Shown: piece after piece, positions 1 to 11,039 of the stretch
Layout of the letters: each line of letters starts with the position of its first letter
How positions within the stretch are numbered: position 1 is the stretch's first letter
DNA from: Siphonodentalium dalli
Lineage: Eukaryota; Mollusca; Scaphopoda; Gadilida; Siphonodentaliidae
DNA length: 64,000 bases
Direction: 5' to 3'
Assembly: GCA_032622095.1 (NCBI GenBank)
Contig: CP136068.1
Coordinates: forward strand, 161,035,465-161,099,464
The notes under the pieces: model-generated
What the model saw: the letters and a program-made list of their open reading frames with translations, nothing else
Databases searched by the model: none
Told to the model about the DNA's origin: nothing
Position numbers and translations under genes: made by a program

Positions 1-61
1 TTCCATAGTAATGAAGTTAACCTGCTGCAATACAATGTATTACGGGGGTCCGAAAACTAGC

Positions 62-632
62 CCTGAGCATTTGAGAGTCCTTTCCCAATGCCATGCGACA
101 AGGCGCACCATGTAACAGCTGTCACTTCAAATGTTTCGAATAAGACCGGGACATCGACATTAAAGTGTGTACTGAGTAGTGTGTTGTCGGATATATTCAC
201 ATGATGGGCGGTTATCAAAATCAGAGTATTTTCATATGAGTATATATTTATGAGTAAAACGAAAAGATCGTGATCATTGGAATGGCGTGTGTTATCTTTT
301 GTCGTAGCCAATACGGTTATCACGTTAATATAAGCGTTGTTGGATATAATGGTTTTATAGGCAACCAATAAGTGGTAAGTGGGTATCTGACCAGTAACAC
401 ACCACGTAGTGTTAGCGAAAACCACACCTAGCATCCCGTGATGTCTGTAAACAGTCGTAATCAAATGCTGGTGACGGGTCGAAAGCCGTTTGATATGTCG
501 AATAAGGATAAGCTGAATAAAACTTGACCTGAAACCAATAAAATCTCCCCAAATAGAAATAACATCCTTAACAGGACTATGATAGCCATGATATGCCGTA
601 CAACCGAACATTAGTACAGGTGCTGTTGACAT
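62..632 (-). repeat. Dispersed repeat family R1, copy 1
   Basis: This block is repeated at 1930-2320 and in part at 2724-3035, all in the same orientation. Shared landmarks include the stretch around ATGAGTATATATTT and the later GTGATCATTGGAATG. It holds a 191-codon minus-strand open frame (632 to 57), the longest uninterrupted non-repeat-array frame nearby. The equivalent frame in copy 2 is open for 110 codons, and most differences between the two change amino acids. I do not recognise the translated protein. I treat the block as repeat DNA; the frame could be a remnant of an element protein. Confidence 0.6.
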
Positions 633-1649
633 TCCATCGTTTCTTTACAATATCATAATTCTTAGAAGAAAAAATAAGGCATAATCCTTTGCAAGGAAAT
701 TGTCATTTAAAAGACAATTTATAGAAAGAGAAATGTCTTTTAAAAGATATTTCTAGGAAGGGAAATGTCCCCTTAAAATGATAAGTGTGTTTCAATTATC
801 TTAAACAGATAATTCTTAACATATAAATTGTTCTTTGTACGAAAATAGTCCAACCGATAAATATCGAGGTAGGTGGAACTTTCCATTGTTCCAAATACTA
901 AATGGGGAAATTGTTCATCACAAGGAACTAGTACACACAACATATAATGTAGGTGAGGTGGACCTTTATTGAAAGATAAATGGAGTTGTCTTTTCTAAGG
1001 ATATTTCCGAAATTACAATTGTTGTTAGTGAGTCGGATAAATCCATCGTGTCTTCTAGGTCCAGTTTTTGTAAGTGAGTTGGATCACTCCAAAGTGGAAG
1101 AAGGAATATATTTGCATAAAAATAGAGAGGTCACACAGAAAGTCTGTATCAATATTGAGTATACTCCTAAGGAACCAAAAGTATTTGGACATGTCATTAT
1201 TTTCAGTCTCTTGATATATCTACTCTCTAAAATGAGGTTAATGTCATCTATATCATCTGATTCTTTTTTCAAGATAATCAGCTATGTATTTTATATTGTG
1301 TAATTTTATGGGGGAAGTCTGATATCAGCGTCATCACATTGCCGAGTTCTTCGTTAATGTCATTCTGTGTGGCGTGGTTAAGGAAGTTTACCAAATCCTT
1401 GTTATATTTAGGACAAACATTGGACCAAGTGCCCATTATTTCTTGCTGAAGTGAAAAAAGATCATCCATTGATGCCTCATTTCCAATTCTGTTTATCCTC
1501 TTCGTAAGGTTATATTTAAGATCGGAGAGTTCTAAAATATATTTATTGAGCAATCTTTGCATATGCAGGTCGGCTTTAAATACATAGAATGTATGTGTTA
1601 TGTATTCCAACGTTAGGAGCATTACTATCATCAGTGGCGTCCATTCCAG
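633..1649. other. Upstream intergenic or intronic stretch with unassigned open frames
   Basis: No recognisable domain is present. A + frame at 980-1303 and a minus frame covering roughly 1310-1585 have protein-like composition. The minus one follows an acceptor-like TATATTTTAG and reads as amphipathic helix. Neither can be assigned to a family, and both could be chance. Tandem-like short phrases built on AATGTC(T/C)TTTAAAA occur at 690-780. Confidence 0.3.
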
Positions 1650-1763
1650 AAACGAACGAATGCCTGTCCAACCCGTGTCAGAACGGAGGGACCTGTGAAG
1701 ATGGAATAAACGGATACAATTGCACATGTGTCGATGGATACAACGGAACACACTGTGCTATTG
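1650..1763 (+). CDS. EGF-like domain exon of EGF-CTLD gene A
   Basis: This 114-nt exon encodes one complete EGF-like domain. The acceptor is TCCATTCCAG at 1640-1649 and the donor is G|GTGAGT at 1763/1764, so both flanking introns are phase 1. The six cysteines follow the usual order ([22 protein letters not shown]). The leading E-T-N-E-C and the aromatic between cysteines 5 and 6 resemble calcium-binding EGF modules. Extracellular EGF modules usually act in adhesion or as spacers. The next compatible exon is the CTLD exon at 15145, 13.4 kb downstream, where the split codon gives Asp. The exon is the same length and phase as the one at 47486-47599, which marks the two genes as paralogues. The start of the gene (signal peptide) was not found upstream in this window. 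Confidence 0.85.
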
Positions 1764-1929
1764 GTGAGTCATTATATAATCAATTATAACAAAGCTATTA
1801 TTATTAATTATACCCAAATAAACGTTCCATCGGCGCATAATTACAATTCCGTTGTGTGTGTGGGTGGGTGTGTGACGCTATAACACTATTGATTCCATAT
1901 TAAGCATGTTTACATACTACATCAAGCTC

Positions 1930-2320
1930 TTAGTATTTGAGAGTCGTTTCTCGATGCCATGTGACCAGGCATGTGACATCTGTCATTTCAAATGCTGGGA
2001 ATAAGACGGGGACATCGACATCAATGTGTGTACTGATCAGTGTGTTGGCGGATATATTCACAGGATATGCAGTTATCAAAATCAGAGTATTTTCATATGA
2101 GTATATATTTGTGAGTAAAACAAAAATGTCGTGATCATTGGAATGATGTGTGTCATCTGTTGTCGTAGCCAATACGTTTATCCAGTTAAGCGTCGCTGGA
2201 TATAATGGTTTTATAGGTAACCAATAAGTGGTAAGTGGGTGTCTGATCAGGTAACACGTCACGTGGGGTCAGCGAAAATCACACATAGCATCCCGGGATC
2301 ACAGTTAAAAGTCAGATTGA
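1930..2320 (-). repeat. Dispersed repeat family R1, copy 2
   Basis: Matches 62-440 base for base over most of its length, in the same orientation. It lies inside the first recognised intron of gene A. The minus-strand frame is open from 2262 to 1930. Confidence 0.6.
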
Positions 2321-2723
2321 CAAAAATGATGGAACAGTAACCCGATTTTGTGCAGATGCCTGATTCCTCGTTCAAACTTCATAAATTTAGGGTAGATAGC
2401 AGTGGTCCGGAGCGGTTTTACAAAATTTGGAAAATAATTTCGAAAGTATGCACCAGAATATCTCAATTAATAAAACCCAAAAGTTAAAATGTATAAATTA
2501 TAAATGATATCACCAGTGAAGGAAAAGAGACAAAGCCAATAATATCGTCATCAGCTGCAAGTTGCTAACCCGTGCATACTAAACGTATGAACACCAACAT
2601 TTCGACATTTACTTGAAAGAATTTGTATTATAGGTTAGTTCGGTCACGTTAAAAAACGTAGATCTTATTTAGATAACCGACGCGCCATAACTCTCCGGGG
2701 AAAGATGAAAAAGGGCCCATCCC
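2321..2723. other. Intronic stretch, nothing recognised
   Basis: AT-rich intron sequence of gene A with no open frame, RNA gene or repeat that I can identify. Confidence 0.4.
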
Positions 2724-3035
2724 ATAAAATCTCCACAAATACAAAAACATCCTTAACAGGCCGTTCAAGTTCGTGATCATTGGAATGATCTGTGTTATCT
2801 GTTGTCGTAGCCAATACGATTACCCAGTTAAGCGTCGCTGAATATAATGGTTGTATAGGTAACCAATAAGTGGTAAATTGTTGCCTGATCAGGTAATACG
2901 TTATGCAGGGTTAGCGTAAATCACACCTAGCATCCCTGTTGACAGTAAAATAGCATAATGGAATGCTGGCTGACGGCTCGAAAGCTTTTTGATATGTCAA
3001 ATTAGGACAAGCTGAAAGAAAAATGGCCTGATAAC
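2724..3035 (-). repeat. Dispersed repeat family R1, copy 3 (rearranged)
   Basis: The piece at 2724-2760 matches 538-575. It is joined directly to a piece matching 265-530 of copy 1, in the order tail then body, as if two head-to-tail units had recombined. It stops near 3035, at the GC-rich block. Confidence 0.5.
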
Positions 3036-3096
3036 AATTAGTCATAAAACAGTTTATTACAAAGTGAAGTTGGTACCAAATGTATGTAAGTAGTAA

Positions 3097-3326
3097 GGGC
3101 TGGCCCTCTGGCCCACCCATTGCTCGACTGGCACTCTGGTCTGTGGACAGAGTGCCAGCCAAGGAGGGGCGGTACCCACCTCGTCTGGCACTCTGGCCCA
3201 CCCCTTGCTCGACTGGCACTATCGCCCATGGGCCAGAGTGCCACTCGAGCAAGGCGGTGGGCCAGCCGACAGGGGTAGGCCAGAGTGCCGTCGAGGCCAG
3301 GGTGGGCCAGAATGTCAGCCGACAAT
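3097..3326. repeat. GC-rich block of repeated TGGCACTCTGGCCCAC motif
   Basis: The motif TGGCACTCTGGCCCAC and its complement GTGGGCCAGAGTGCCA occur about eight times within 230 bases, in both orientations, along with CTTGCTCGACTGGCAC. GC content is far above that of the surroundings. The block can fold into many alternative stems. Open frames on both strands here are a by-product of the repeat. Confidence 0.75.
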
Positions 3327-3336
3327 AATATAATTA

Positions 3337-3445
3337 TATTTACCTTGACATTGTAAGCCAGTGCATTCCCTCCCATAGGGAGCCTCGCATATATAAGAAC
3401 ATTCATTGGTACATTATCTTTAATGCTGCAGCAGCGAAGCTTCAT
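3337..3445. repeat. Hairpin MITE (family H1), degenerate copy
   Basis: Contains a palindromic core (AGTGCATTCCCTCCCATAGG, then GCCTCGCATATATAAGAAC, then CATTCATTGG). It is followed by TTAATGCTGCAGCAGCGAAG, the end motif shared with the satellite at 37525. Compare the intact copies at 17566 and 60437. Confidence 0.5.
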
Positions 3446-3958
3446 AGTAAACATAGTAAAAGTTCAAAGAATTGAAAAAAATATTCTGAGAATCATATTT
3501 AGACTAAAATATTTTAAATTACTACGCGATTAGCAATTGTTGTTGACAAATCACTGTAATAGTTTTGTTTACATAACAGTGGTTTCAACACGCGCAATTT
3601 ATTTATTGTATAACTATAAATAATGAATAAGAACAACGTTTCTCTATTTCTCCATGTTCTTCTTATACAGTGCTAATGTTTTATAGACTGTGATATGTTT
3701 TTGCACATTTACCCGCTGTGAAACATTAAAGTCGCCGTCGCGAAAATTCTCAATATATGTTCATTTATTCATATTTGTATAAAGTTATGCACACTTATTT
3801 AAGAAAACAATCCCCCGCTGTCTGAAAGATACGAGTGTTTACGACTGTGTGTGTCTGGATGATAGCCTAATGCCTCACCTCATTATATATTTTGACGGAA
3901 ACAGTTATTTGCGAGAAAGCGTGTGACGTATTCAAGGACCTTGGGTATTTCCCACAGA
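3446..3958. other. Stretch with nothing recognised
   Basis: AT-rich sequence inside the gene A intron. No gene, repeat or RNA was identified. Confidence 0.4.
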
Positions 3959-4136
3959 ATGGCTGACACTGACAGAAACATTTTTGCGATCTGATTGTTC
4001 CTCGTCTGATTCGTCAGCAGAAGACAACGGGAGCGTACATGCACGAGCCGGAATTACCACAAAATTACCATGGTGTGAGACCACCAAACGATCCAGACCT
4101 TGGATGGCGAAGAGATGAAAATCGCGTACGAAAATG
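3959..4136 (+). pseudogene. P2X7-tail-like zinc-domain gene, decayed exon 1
   Basis: An ATG at 3959 opens a frame that stops after 11 codons. A Ser/Asp-rich stretch (SDCSSSDSSAEDNG) follows in a second frame. A third frame then carries an acidic/proline segment ending in ENRVRK. The exon ends at a good donor (AAAATG|GTGAGT). Its last two bases plus the first base of the exon at 6352 make TGG, so the splice restores the W of the W-C-x-C-x-x-C-M start seen in this family. The frame changes show it is a pseudogene. The family (P2X7 intracellular tail-like zinc-binding domain) is found in large numbers in many invertebrate and fish genomes, often as stand-alone proteins of unknown role. I recognise it by motif only. 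Confidence 0.55.
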
Positions 4137-4588
4137 GTGAGTCACTGAGCGTCTGTTATTAAAAATATCGCGGTCACTGGCAAAACATGTGAAAATAAAA
4201 TTGATGTAAATACTAGCTAAAACCCCGTTTATACGAGCGGACATGTGTAATAATCATTACGCATACTCAATACATCGAAATATGAAATATAATTCAAGGA
4301 AAAGTTGTGTGTCTGCCGAAATGTTAGTCTAAAAATATACCAGTAGTATTTATTTTTACTAAAAATGTCAATTTTTTGATGTATTGAAATTATGGACTCG
4401 ACCACTGCCAGTCCATGGCTGCTCACGGATTGACATTGGATTCAGCTATTAGTATCAGTACTATCACAATCAGAGACAGTGTTTGCACTGGCTAAAATAA
4501 TAAATAATAATTTGCCAAAAATCAGCTAACTCTTGATTTGTGACATTGTCCAAGAAAAAAAAAGTGTCTTGAAAGTTGAATATTCAAC

Positions 4589-4790
4589 ATGTTAATTGTT
4601 ATCTCGACACATCTTGAGATCCTGACATGCGCATCTCAAGCTCTGAACATATTACTAGTATCTCGCGATATTATCTCGAGATCTCTGCATATTTTCTTGA
4701 GATCTTGCCGTATGATCTCGAGAAAATATGTTAATATCTCAAGATTCTTTTCTCGAAATCTCGAGAGAGTCGAGATAATATCTTGGTGTG
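4589..4790. repeat. Block of ATCTCGAGAT-type palindromes
   Basis: About a dozen copies of (A/T)TCTCGAGAT or half-sites such as ATCTTGAGATC and ATCTCGAG are packed into 200 bases, with ATATT spacers. It lies inside the intron of the zinc-domain pseudogene. Any open frame here simply reads the repeat. Confidence 0.75.
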
Positions 4791-5081
4791 GATATTTTCT
4801 ATAACAGTATATGGTACATTGTATATCATTTTGAAGACAGGTTCATTGTGGTCCAAGTGAGATGATTAATCATATTCATGGGTTCACATGACTGTCGGGG
4901 TACTATACATGTACATGTAGTATGTCTTTTGAATGAAAATCTGTTACGGTACTGGTATAGAAGAGCAACAGGAGGTATCTCGGATTCTCGGTCCAAAACA
5001 GCATCAACCCAACAATTTCCCAAGCTGTTGTGGACTGAGAAGACTTGGTCTATACATGCCAATGTATGCTATTTCTGAATA

Positions 5082-5720
5082 TATAGTCATGAAACGGAAA
5101 GAAATTAACTTTCCAAGAAAAAGTTGTTTGAGTCAGTATTTGGGGCAGGAGAAAGATACCGGGTTTATTATCGCCCCCTCTCCCCAACCGAGCAGCTACT
5201 TATATATGACAAAAATGAATTTATTATTTTATAAGTTGCTTATTTTGCTTCATACACTCGTGAAAAGGCGAGAGATACTCAAGCCTCGGTATTCCCCCCT
5301 CCCACCCCAAACCCTGACTCAATGAAATTTTTCTCGATTAATTTTAATTTCTCGCCATTTCATGACTATATAAAGCGATATACCGGTACATGTAAGTGAT
5401 AAATAATAAGATATTTTTGTCTCATATGCAGCTGCTGGTTTCTTTTTTTGGGGGAGGGGGAGGGATATTCAGGCCTGTGTAATTTCTCCCAACCCAAATC
5501 CTGACTCAATCAAAATTTTAATGGATATATAGCATTATAGGGCAATATAAGCAATAAAATAATTAGTTTATTTTTGTCATATACTCTTATGTTGATGCTG
5601 GGTGTGGGGGATATTCAGACCTGGGTATCTAATTCCCCCCTCTCCACCCAAACCCTGACTCAAACAACTTGTAACATGTTAATTTATCGCCATTTAATGA
5701 CTATAAAATAAAAATAAATA
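5082..5720. repeat. Foldback repeat with CCCAAACCCTGACTCAA motif
   Basis: Arms at 5082-5150 (TAGTCATGAAACGGAAAG ... TTTGAGTCAGTATTTGGGG) and 5308-5375 (CCCAAACCCTGACTCAATG ... CATTTCATGACTATATAA) are inverted copies. Partial units follow at 5490-5530 and 5635-5710. Related units in the opposite order occupy 7140-7560. The CCCAAACCCTGACTCAA phrase is the shared core. Confidence 0.65.
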
Positions 5721-6042
5721 AGCAATAAATTAATACATGTACATTTATAGTTTGTCGTATGTTGAATTCTCGGTGGGTGTGAGCATTTGACAGACTGAAA
5801 ATAGTAAAAAGGGGGGATGCACTGGGGGAGATATCATGTACACCAGGTAAACAAACTACTATAGTATAAGCTGTGAATCTTTAAAACAGGATATTAACAA
5901 AACTGGATAATGAAATAGATACCTGGTAAACAATTCAGCAGGTATAACTTCTGATAACAAATTTGTGCGGAACTTATCCAAGATGCATGTATCCATGAGA
6001 ACAAGTGGACGGACAGACGCATGCCCACTGTCATTCATCAGA

Positions 6043-6248
6043 ACATACAGCAATGACCTAAACATTCAACCCCTTAACCACAGCAGAACTTTGGGTAACT
6101 TTTCAGGATTTAGTCCGAAATATGACTTGTTGCCTTCATGAGAGCTTTCCGATGAATTTCCACAAGCCATATTCAAACTGAATCCTGAAACTATACCTAT
6201 AATTATGATGTGGTTAAGGGGTCGATTATTTAGGGCATTACTGTATGT
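6043..6248. repeat. 206-bp hairpin element
   Basis: The left arm begins ACATACAGCAATGACCTAAA and the right arm ends TTTAGGGCATTACTGTATGT. Both arms continue into AACCCCTTAACCACA and its complement, and then into TTCAGGATT. The stem is roughly 40 bp plus a shorter inner stem. It sits about 100 bases upstream of the 3' splice site of the pseudogene. Confidence 0.7.
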
Positions 6249-6351
6249 CGAGTTTGTTACACATTTGTCAAAGTTTGCATCAACAAAATTGAGGAATTGA
6301 ATGTTAACTCTGAGTTGTTCCATAATAAATGTATTTCCCTTGTCATTTCAG

Positions 6352-6783
6352 GTGTTCATGCAGCCTATGTATGTGATGGAGACTACAATGTACCTGTGAG
6401 TGCAGGTATTGCCATGAGATTGAAAAAGTTGAGACCAAGCTAAAGGAAGTGACAAAAGCGATTTCATAGGAAGAAGGACACTTCAAGTGTATCACAGAGA
6501 CTGTCCCCTTCAGGAGTGTGTGCCTGGACCCATGGCTACTTGAAGTTGCATGGTTATGATACCAGCAACAGTATAGTCATCCGTTTAATGGACCTCTGCA
6601 CAACAAATACAGGCATATCGCATAGACAGTTTATTCGGTGGTGCTATGGCTACCATGGTTTGCATAACTGCAGACCTCTTCCATCGTGTGTTGTGAATGG
6701 CATCAGTAATTTCAGTATGCTTTCCCAAATGATGGTGGAAATTACAGGGGCTTTCGTTTGCCCGAGCTGGAGAAATGCATGAA
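6352..6783 (+). pseudogene. P2X7-tail-like zinc-domain gene, decayed exon 2
   Basis: The acceptor is TTGTCATTTCAG at 6340-6351. Conceptual translation follows the family's order of landmarks. First come clustered cysteines (W-C-S-C-S-L-C-M, then C-T-C-E-C-R-Y-C-H-E-I-E-K-V), then CITETVPFRSVCLDPWLLE. A block of YQQQYSHPFNGPLHNKYRH follows, then RQFIRWCYG (in another frame from about 6640) and PLPSCVVNGI. It closes with a glycine/aromatic segment (NDGGNYRGFR). At least four in-frame stops and frame changes interrupt it, so it cannot encode the intact domain. The intron from 4137 to 6351 holds the palindrome block, a foldback and a hairpin. In the intact family the cysteines and histidines bind zinc. 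What this copy once did is unknown. Confidence 0.65.
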
Positions 6784-6839
6784 TAAATGAATGAAATCTT
6801 AATAGATTATTGTTACAATGTATCTCCCTAATCTACATC

Positions 6840-7150
6840 TCCCATATATGACTGAAAATAATTTCATTCATTTGATAACGTTTGACTCTGGAATGGCCAA
6901 ATTGTTTGATATTTAACTTTGTTTTCATTTAAAAAAAAATTATTTTCAAGTGACAAATTTCCCCCCACTTTTCATAGTTTGATCCTGAAATTGCCAGAAT
7001 GTTTTTTTTTTATAATTCCCTTTTTTTTTATTAAAATATATTTTTTTCCAAGCGACATATTTTTTTAATCACACAATTGATTATTTGATCCTGAAATGGC
7101 GAGAAAAATGACTTGAGATTTAAATTTGTTTTTATTTAATTTCATTCTTT
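6840..7150. repeat. Degenerate ~120-bp tandem repeat, AT-rich
   Basis: Three imperfect units carry TTTGA(T/C)(T/C)CTGAAATGGC(C/G)A followed by a T-rich spacer and CATTTAA or TATTTAAT. Homopolymer T runs separate them. Confidence 0.45.
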
Positions 7151-7560
7151 CAAATGTCCAGGTCTGGATAGCTACCCACAACCCAGCAACTACATGACAA
7201 ATAATTGTCTCATGGTTTCATTGCTTATTTTGCTTTATAAAGTCATGAAACGAAGATTCCAGAACATGATGTAGCCCCCCCCCCCCCCCAACCAGCGCCT
7301 ACTTGAGAAAAATCATGGTTTTATTGCTTATTTTGCTTTATATAGTCACGAAACAATGAGAAATTAACTTCTTCCGAGAAAATGTTGTTTGAGTCAGGGT
7401 TTGGGTGGGGGTAAGATATCCAGGCTAGGAAGGGAAGAAGTCCAGGACCTACATGACAAAAAATCATCTTGGGGGTTTTATTGATTATTTTGCTTTATAG
7501 TCATGAAATGGCAAGAAATAGACTTCTCCTGAGAAGGTGATGTATGGAACTAATCTGCAT
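7140..7560. repeat. Further units of the 5082-type foldback repeat
   Basis: Repeated phrases TTTATTGCTTATTTTGCTTTATA, GTCATGAAA and TTTGAGTCAGGGTTTGGG recur here. The core phrase is inverted relative to 5310-5710. A C14 run lies near 7277. Confidence 0.55.
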
Positions 7561-8752
7561 AAAATGACAAAATAATGATTTTTGTTCACTATTATTAAAG
7601 CAAACGCTTTTTTATGGTCGTTATTTTTGTCACATTTTTGTATATTTTAATAAAAAAGAATGAGTCAGAGGAAAATTGGAGAAAAAAAACTTGAACCCCA
7701 TACAATGCTGAGGATGCGGCCCATTTTGGGAGGGGCTGGTGTGTTTACCCTGAACATAGATATTATATTATTTAGCGTAATAACACTCCAGTATTTACTT
7801 TTTCAACTCAACGAATGGAAGAAGCCATGGTATACTGTATAGATCTGTATTTCACTGTTTGATCATATTAAAATCATTTTCACAAAGATGATACATGCAG
7901 ATACGTAGACAGCATAGCCACCCAAGAAGCCCTTCTGATAGTTCAGCCAGAAACGTAATTCGTACTCTTCTTGTGGGACTTGAAAGCAGAAATCTGCGAA
8001 AGCGGTCACGTATCCCATGCATTTCATATCAACAATAGGTTGAAAGTTAATAAATTTCCAAGTTCCCGTGGACCTACCTGTAGATCATGCCACGAATACC
8101 TACTGCAGCGGCACGGGAGTAGAGATTCATGCATGGTCTGCTGTGGTCCTATTCTGACAGTCACAGTGACACACGAACTTCGTCCATATATGTACGAATT
8201 TACTCAGGAGCTGTTGGCCACGCGAATAATTCATGTCGTATTATTCAATGTTTTATTACACACATAAATACATTCCGAATTCACGATTTCCAACGAAAAC
8301 GAAACATGTTTGTGAACTAAAACAAAACCACGCAGAAACCGATTTCGATAACACAATGTCAACAGAATGCCGCAAGGTGATTAATGACGTCACGGGTCAA
8401 AAATAAATTACACCCAATCTGCAGTTTGCGTTTACAGCTGTGCGCATGCCAGGGGGGTTTCATGGAATGCGAATCGATAGCGGCTAATCTTGGGACGATT
8501 AATTTCGTTCTCAGAACGACTCTGTTGGTCTAATAAGCGGGGAAATGGGTAAAATATGAACTTCGCGACGGCGACTTTAAACAAATATATTGATACAACC
8601 AACATTAGAGTTTCACAAAGTGGCAACTATGCGGTGAATATGAACATGGACTGTGATGTAATATGAACGGATGTGGGATATCATTGTGAGATTGTGATAT
8701 ATGAGATGGTAGAATGTGCCACCGCCGATTGGGTTAGATGATGCGGAACTAA
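7561..8752. other. Intronic stretch, mostly unrecognised
   Basis: No coding signal. A short part around 8100-8170 (GGGAGTAGAGATTCATGC ... CTGTGGTCCTATTCTGACAGT) resembles 9530-9610 and 12020-12090, so it is probably another fragment of repeat family R2. Confidence 0.35.
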
Positions 8753-8872
8753 TTAACCATTTCATGACGGGAACTGCGCTAGTGCAGCATTAATGATTGT
8801 GTGCAGTGCATTATATTATATATGTGTGTCTCCCATAGGGGGCCCCGCATATATATGCGATTGTTCTAGGTC
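8753..8872. repeat. Hairpin MITE (family H1), truncated copy
   Basis: Starts TTAACCATTTCATGACGGGA and continues CTGCGCTAGTGCAGCATTAA, which is the complement of the satellite unit at 37525. It reaches the core around CTCCCATAGGGGGCCCCGCA and then breaks off. The matching right end is missing. Confidence 0.6.
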
Positions 8873-8929
8873 AAGGTCTAGGTTTACAAGGTCAAGGTAA
8901 GTATTGTTAGTAAGTATTTTCATATATAC

Positions 8930-10418
8930 ACTGTTATAAAATACTGTCGGTTTATCAGTGTCGGACCGTCGAAATCCGACGGTCCCATAACGTTTCATCA
9001 GTTGTACGGTGAATCACCGTGGTTTTATGTGCCCATGAAAATGGTCTAAGTTAAACATTTTCGTGATTCAAAGTTGATGCCGTCAAAGTTCAATAGTATA
9101 TTTATCGGCGACCAAATTATATACGACATTGACTCCATACAGTATGACTGAATCTGACTCTGCTGATATCTAATATGTGTTATTAATTGTTTGTATTCAA
9201 TACAATGATCCGGTATTCATTATGTGTCATGCGGATCCGTCTTATCTTGTGTACGTACTTACGTTATTCTCAAGTCTGGTATCTTTAGCAATTACCAATT
9301 TTCTTTCGCCATTTTGGTATAGTGTTCTGGGAAAATGTTACCTTTTCAATTACCAATTTTCTTTCGCCATTTTGGTATAGTGTTCTGGGAAAATGTTACC
9401 TTTTCAGTTGTTGCTTAATATTAAGACTGTCTGTCGTCGGTTCCTTTGTTAACCGGACAAGTTTCAATTCTGCGAAAACCGGCTTCATCATTAATATTTT
9501 CCACTAAATTGTGACAACTGGGCCGTATTCGAGAGTAGAGATTCATGGCATTATCTAAGGTCGGCTGTGCCCTGACTTCATTCGACTCAGTCCTATTGCT
9601 GAAATTGACAGTGCTGTGACTATCAAAACACTGGCACATTTACTGACACAAGAGGATACAGATACAATAAACACGAGCTTCGATGTCAACCACTAGTGGC
9701 AATAATAACAACAACAACAACAACGAACAGCTATTAGAATGGTGACAGTGTTGTTTTTAACTTGACCTGTTCAATCCAGTTGACAGTGTTCTTATTGTTT
9801 GAAAGCAAATACATGTACATGAGAGGATATACTTTACGCACCAGAGTAATTCACAAAAGCTTCAATGTCAACAACTACACCGTAAACAATGAACTGACGC
9901 CGCTCAGTGATGGATGATTACATATCTACAATTCCAACTTACAAGTACAACTATTAGTATTACAATTACACGGACCGAGTCATCCTATGTTCACCAAGTT
10001 TCATTGAAACGTGTGGATATGAGACATTGTCGTCATTCGCAATGTTATCGCACAGTTACAGGTATTACGACAATTTACGGACCGGGAGACAACTATTGGT
10101 TGAATATTCTTAACAAATTATATTTGGCTGGCTCACTGATATGGATACTAAGTGTCGTGATACACAGTTGGATACATCATGCTGTAAAATTTTATCGAAA
10201 AATGTGCGTCTGTAGGAGAATATTGTCACCAAGTCATCACGCACAGTTATTGCGGGATCTTCTGTTATCTTGAAGGTTTCAATCTCAACTAGCTGATATG
10301 CTGATATATTGTAATGATGTAATGATTCACCTGTTGAAACAAAAACTGTGTTACAAAAAAAGTATGCCATTCAGATGTTTTACTTTTACATGTACATACA
10401 TTTGAGTTTTAACTGCAC
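8930..10418 (+). mobile_element. Repeat family R2, copy A (CACTGTTA-ended element)
   Basis: Begins CACTGTTATAAAATACTGTC and goes through a GACGGT/ACCGTC-rich end. A ~1.4-kb body follows that recurs at 11640-13420 (same strand) and at 22615-21330 (inverted). Shared markers include TTTATCGGCGACCA, AACCGGACAAGTTT, GATACTAAGTGTCGTGATAC and TTTTACTTTTACATGTACAT. No transposase frame is intact in any copy, so it is non-autonomous or decayed. The next copy starts directly at 10419. The termini suggest a DNA transposon, but I cannot name the superfamily. Confidence 0.6.
9289..9408. repeat. 60-bp exact tandem duplication
   Basis: Two adjacent, apparently identical 60-bp units begin CAATTACCAATTTTCTTTCG. 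They lie in R2 copy A. The near identity indicates a recent duplication, or possibly an assembly artefact. Confidence 0.85.
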
Positions 10419-10617
10419 TGTTAGAAATTACCGTCGGTTCGACGGTTTCGGGCCGTCATAATCGACGGTCCCATACCGTTTCATCAGTTTGACGGTCCCA
10501 TACCGTTATTTTATGTGCCCATGAAAATTGTCTAAATTCAATATTTTCGTGATTCAAGGTCATGGCGTCAAAATTCAATAGTTTATTTATCGGCGACCAT
10601 ATTTTATCCCATATACA

Positions 10618-11025
10618 AATCCACCATGGTGCCACATTGGTAATACCATGGTGGTAGCATATTTACCATGGCACGAACATAGTAATAGAAATTTCACCAT
10701 GGTATTTCACCGTGGTAATTTTAAAATTACCATGGTGTTACAGTGCTATACCATTTCACCATGTTAACTTACCATGGTTGAACCATGGTAACACCATATT
10801 GGTACCATATTTGCCATGGCACGAACATAGTAATAGAAATTTCACCATGGTATTTCACCATGACAGTTTGAAAATAACCATGGTGTTACAGTGATAGACC
10901 ATTTCACCATGTTAACTTACCATGGTAACACCATGTTGGTACCATATTTACCATGGTACGAGCATGGTGATAGAAATTTCAACATGGTATTTCACCATGA
11001 TAGTTTGACAATCATCATGTTGTTA
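10618..11025. repeat. ACCATGGT palindrome block, about three ~145-bp units
   Basis: CCATGG and its ACCATGGT extensions occur more than fifteen times in 400 bases. Three tandem units each carry ACCATATTTACCATGGCACG, AACATAGTAATAGAAATTTC and ACCATGGTATTTCACCA-like phrases at about 145-bp spacing. Confidence 0.85.
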
Positions 11026-11039
11026 CTTTGGTAGTGCCC

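Noticed and set aside
3080-3454. Proline/glycine/arginine-rich frames in the GC-rich island, or a CpG-island promoter
   Set aside because: The composition comes from one repeated inverted motif, and frames are open on both strands.
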